Positions 5,594-6,523 of a DNA stretch of 6,523 bases are shown piece after piece; position 1 is the first letter of the stretch, and each line of letters begins with the position of its first letter. The position numbers and the translations under genes were made by a program. The notes under the pieces were generated by a model that had not been told where the DNA came from, made no database searches, and saw only the letters and a list, made by a program, of their open reading frames with translations. Location: contig NZAS01000217.1 of the NCBI GenBank assembly GCA_002686195.1, positions 1 to 6,523 of the forward strand, given 5' to 3'. The DNA comes from Candidatus Pacearchaeota archaeon (lineage in GTDB: Archaea > Nanoarchaeota > Nanoarchaeia > Pacearchaeales > GW2011-AR1).

Positions 5594-6487
5594 CTAACCT
5601 GTTGTTACTGTTGCAAACTGTTTCATTGACGGCCCCAAAGCTCTAACGATTAATTCAGCAGTTCCCACCGCCTTAACTGCAGCATCCCACCATGGCTTAA
5701 TGCCACTAGTTACCGAAATCAATTTATCTATAATGCTTCCAAACTGGCCCTGTATAAATCCAATAAGTTCTGCCTTAACAGTATCTTGAACCCATGCTTT
5801 AAATTCTTCCACAATCTGAGTTTTAGCATCATCAAGGGCGCCTTTAATCTTTTCAACCCACTCCAAATACGGTTCAACGAAGTCTTTAACTTTATCCCAA
5901 AGCCACGCCATCCCAATTGCCATTCCGGCAAATCCAACAGCCTTTTTCCATCCCTCCAATTTGAGAAGAGTGTCAAATAATTTGCTAATGATATCTACCG
6001 CCTTAGTTGTTATATCACTAAGTGAAGGCATGCTCCATTCAGAAAAATAGCCTATTAATTGCTGCAACACGGAAGTAACTTTTTCTTTAATATTGCTTAT
6101 TGCCTGGGTCCAAAGAGTTTCTGAAAACGGCTGAATCAAGCTTGGATCTGAAGAAACACGATATAGTTGTTGAATTATAATCCATCCGTCTTTACCAAAT
6201 TGTTTTACACCTTCAACAGCATCAATAAATTTACCGGCGACTTGACCAGCTACCGTTTTTACTTTTTCAACGGCCCCATCCCAAAATGCTTCAAACAACA
6301 TTTGTTCTTGGAGAATCTGTTGTTTTAATTCTTCGGTTAATGGGGCAATATCACCAGATTCGTTAAGGGGTAATTGAACACCTAAAACACCAGTGATATA
6401 TTCATAATCTTCTAGGAGGGGCTTTCCAACTATATCTTCAACGAGATATCCTCTCCACCCCTCCATTATCAGTTTCATCTCGGACAC
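5594..6487 (-). CDS. Helical phage protein of unknown function, probable prohead/virion component, 297 aa
   Basis: No family is recognised. The N-terminal 66 residues are acidic and carry six [LI]xE triplets ending at E9, E26, E43, E52, E61 and E66, which match the cleavage preference of T4-type prohead proteases. Only two more occur in the other 231 residues. A GWRGYL motif (10-15) resembles AWRTFL in the 537-aa protein. From about residue 67 the protein is mostly amphipathic helix with many tryptophans, including a hydrophobic stretch GFAGMAIGMAWLW (185-197). The tail is TVTTG. The start is GTG at 6487, chosen because AGGAG lies seven bases upstream; an in-frame ATG three codons later (6478) would sit 16 bases from that site. 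A processed internal head protein is plausible but inferred. Confidence 0.5.
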   Translation of the reverse strand: MSEMKLIMEGWRGYLVEDIVGKPLLEDYEYITGVLGVQLPLNESGDIAPLTEELKQQILQEQMLFEAFWDGAVEKVKTVAGQVAGKFIDAVEGVKQFGKDGWIIIQQLYRVSSDPSLIQPFSETLWTQAISNIKEKVTSVLQQLIGYFSEWSMPSLSDITTKAVDIISKLFDTLLKLEGWKKAVGFAGMAIGMAWLWDKVKDFVEPYLEWVEKIKGALDDAKTQIVEEFKAWVQDTVKAELIGFIQGQFGSIIDKLISVTSGIKPWWDAAVKAVGTAELIVRALGPSMKQFATVTTG

Positions 6488-6494
6488 AAGAACA

Positions 6495-6499
6495 CTCCT
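6495..6499 (-). promoter_or_regulatory. Ribosome binding site supporting the GTG start of the 297-aa gene
   Basis: The gene strand reads TATAGGAGTGTTCTTGTG. AGGAG is a strong Shine-Dalgarno sequence seven bases before GTG (6487), and 16 bases before the alternative in-frame ATG at 6478. This is the only non-ATG start among the genes here. Confidence 0.65.
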
Positions 6500-6523
6500 A
6501 TAGGGTATACAACATATTCAATG

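Noticed and set aside
5728..5980. Frames of 82 codons (minus) and 64 codons (plus) within the 297-aa gene
   Set aside because: Both are alternative-frame readings of a helical protein gene. No ribosome binding site or family resemblance supports them.
6475..6523. Possible 3' end of an upstream gene: an open minus-strand frame entering from the window edge and stopping at TGA in an ATGA overlap with the in-frame ATG at 6478
   Set aside because: Only 15 codons are visible, and a second frame stops at TAG (6498-6500) next to the ribosome binding site, which fits the style of this genome equally well. The window is too short to choose.
1..6523. tRNA genes, CRISPR arrays, insertion sequences, integrase or attachment sites
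   Set aside because: No cloverleaf-like segment, spaced repeat series, transposase motif or terminal inverted repeats were seen. Nearly all the sequence is occupied by minus-strand coding regions.

Overview
The window is a segment of a tailed double-stranded DNA phage genome (Caudoviricetes, T4-like myovirus in the broad sense), either free or assembled from a metagenome. The anchor is a T4 gp21-type prohead protease with its GELDHP and GISSRG motifs. Around it lie tail-fibre-like proteins rich in G, S and T, a small bS21-like ribosomal protein, and several proteins of a style I associate with uncultured marine T4-like phages (from memory, not from a search). The host cannot be read from the sequence. 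Strong AGGAG-type ribosome binding sites suggest a host with conventional Shine-Dalgarno initiation.

Every credible gene is on the minus strand, so transcription runs from high to low coordinates. In that order: a 297-aa helical protein (5594-6487, GTG start); a 104-aa membrane protein with a CxxC motif (5273-5587); a possible 21-aa micro-ORF (5215-5280); the prohead protease (4604-5212); a 537-aa protein with Pro/Glu-rich linkers and one long hydrophobic segment (2998-4611); a 138-aa conserved-looking phage protein (2585-3001); phage bS21 (2335-2577); and three probable virion/tail-fibre proteins (1859-2293, 1167-1856, 71-1144). Coding density is very high. Neighbouring genes overlap by 4 to 8 bases (ATGA, ATGAGTAG) or sit within about 40 bases of each other. 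The only non-coding stretches are 1-70, 1145-1166, 2294-2334 and the ends around 5213-5272 and 6488-6523.

Functionally this looks like a late (morphogenesis) module. The first part concerns the prohead: the protease and proteins that may be its substrates or core components. The last part concerns tail or fibre decoration. The bS21 gene between them would put a translation-modifying protein in the same late transcription unit as the virion proteins. The expected T4 neighbours of gp21, the scaffold gp22 and major capsid gp23, are not in this window. Their usual place downstream of gp21 is taken by the 537-aa protein.

The points most worth a second look are: the phage bS21 in a late cluster; a cluster of [LI]xE protease-like sites at the N-terminus of the 297-aa protein; the atypical 537-aa protein next to the protease; the homologous C-terminal modules of the two fibre proteins; a repeated TATAAATAGT element found in the two larger intergenic gaps; and the micro-ORF just before the protease.
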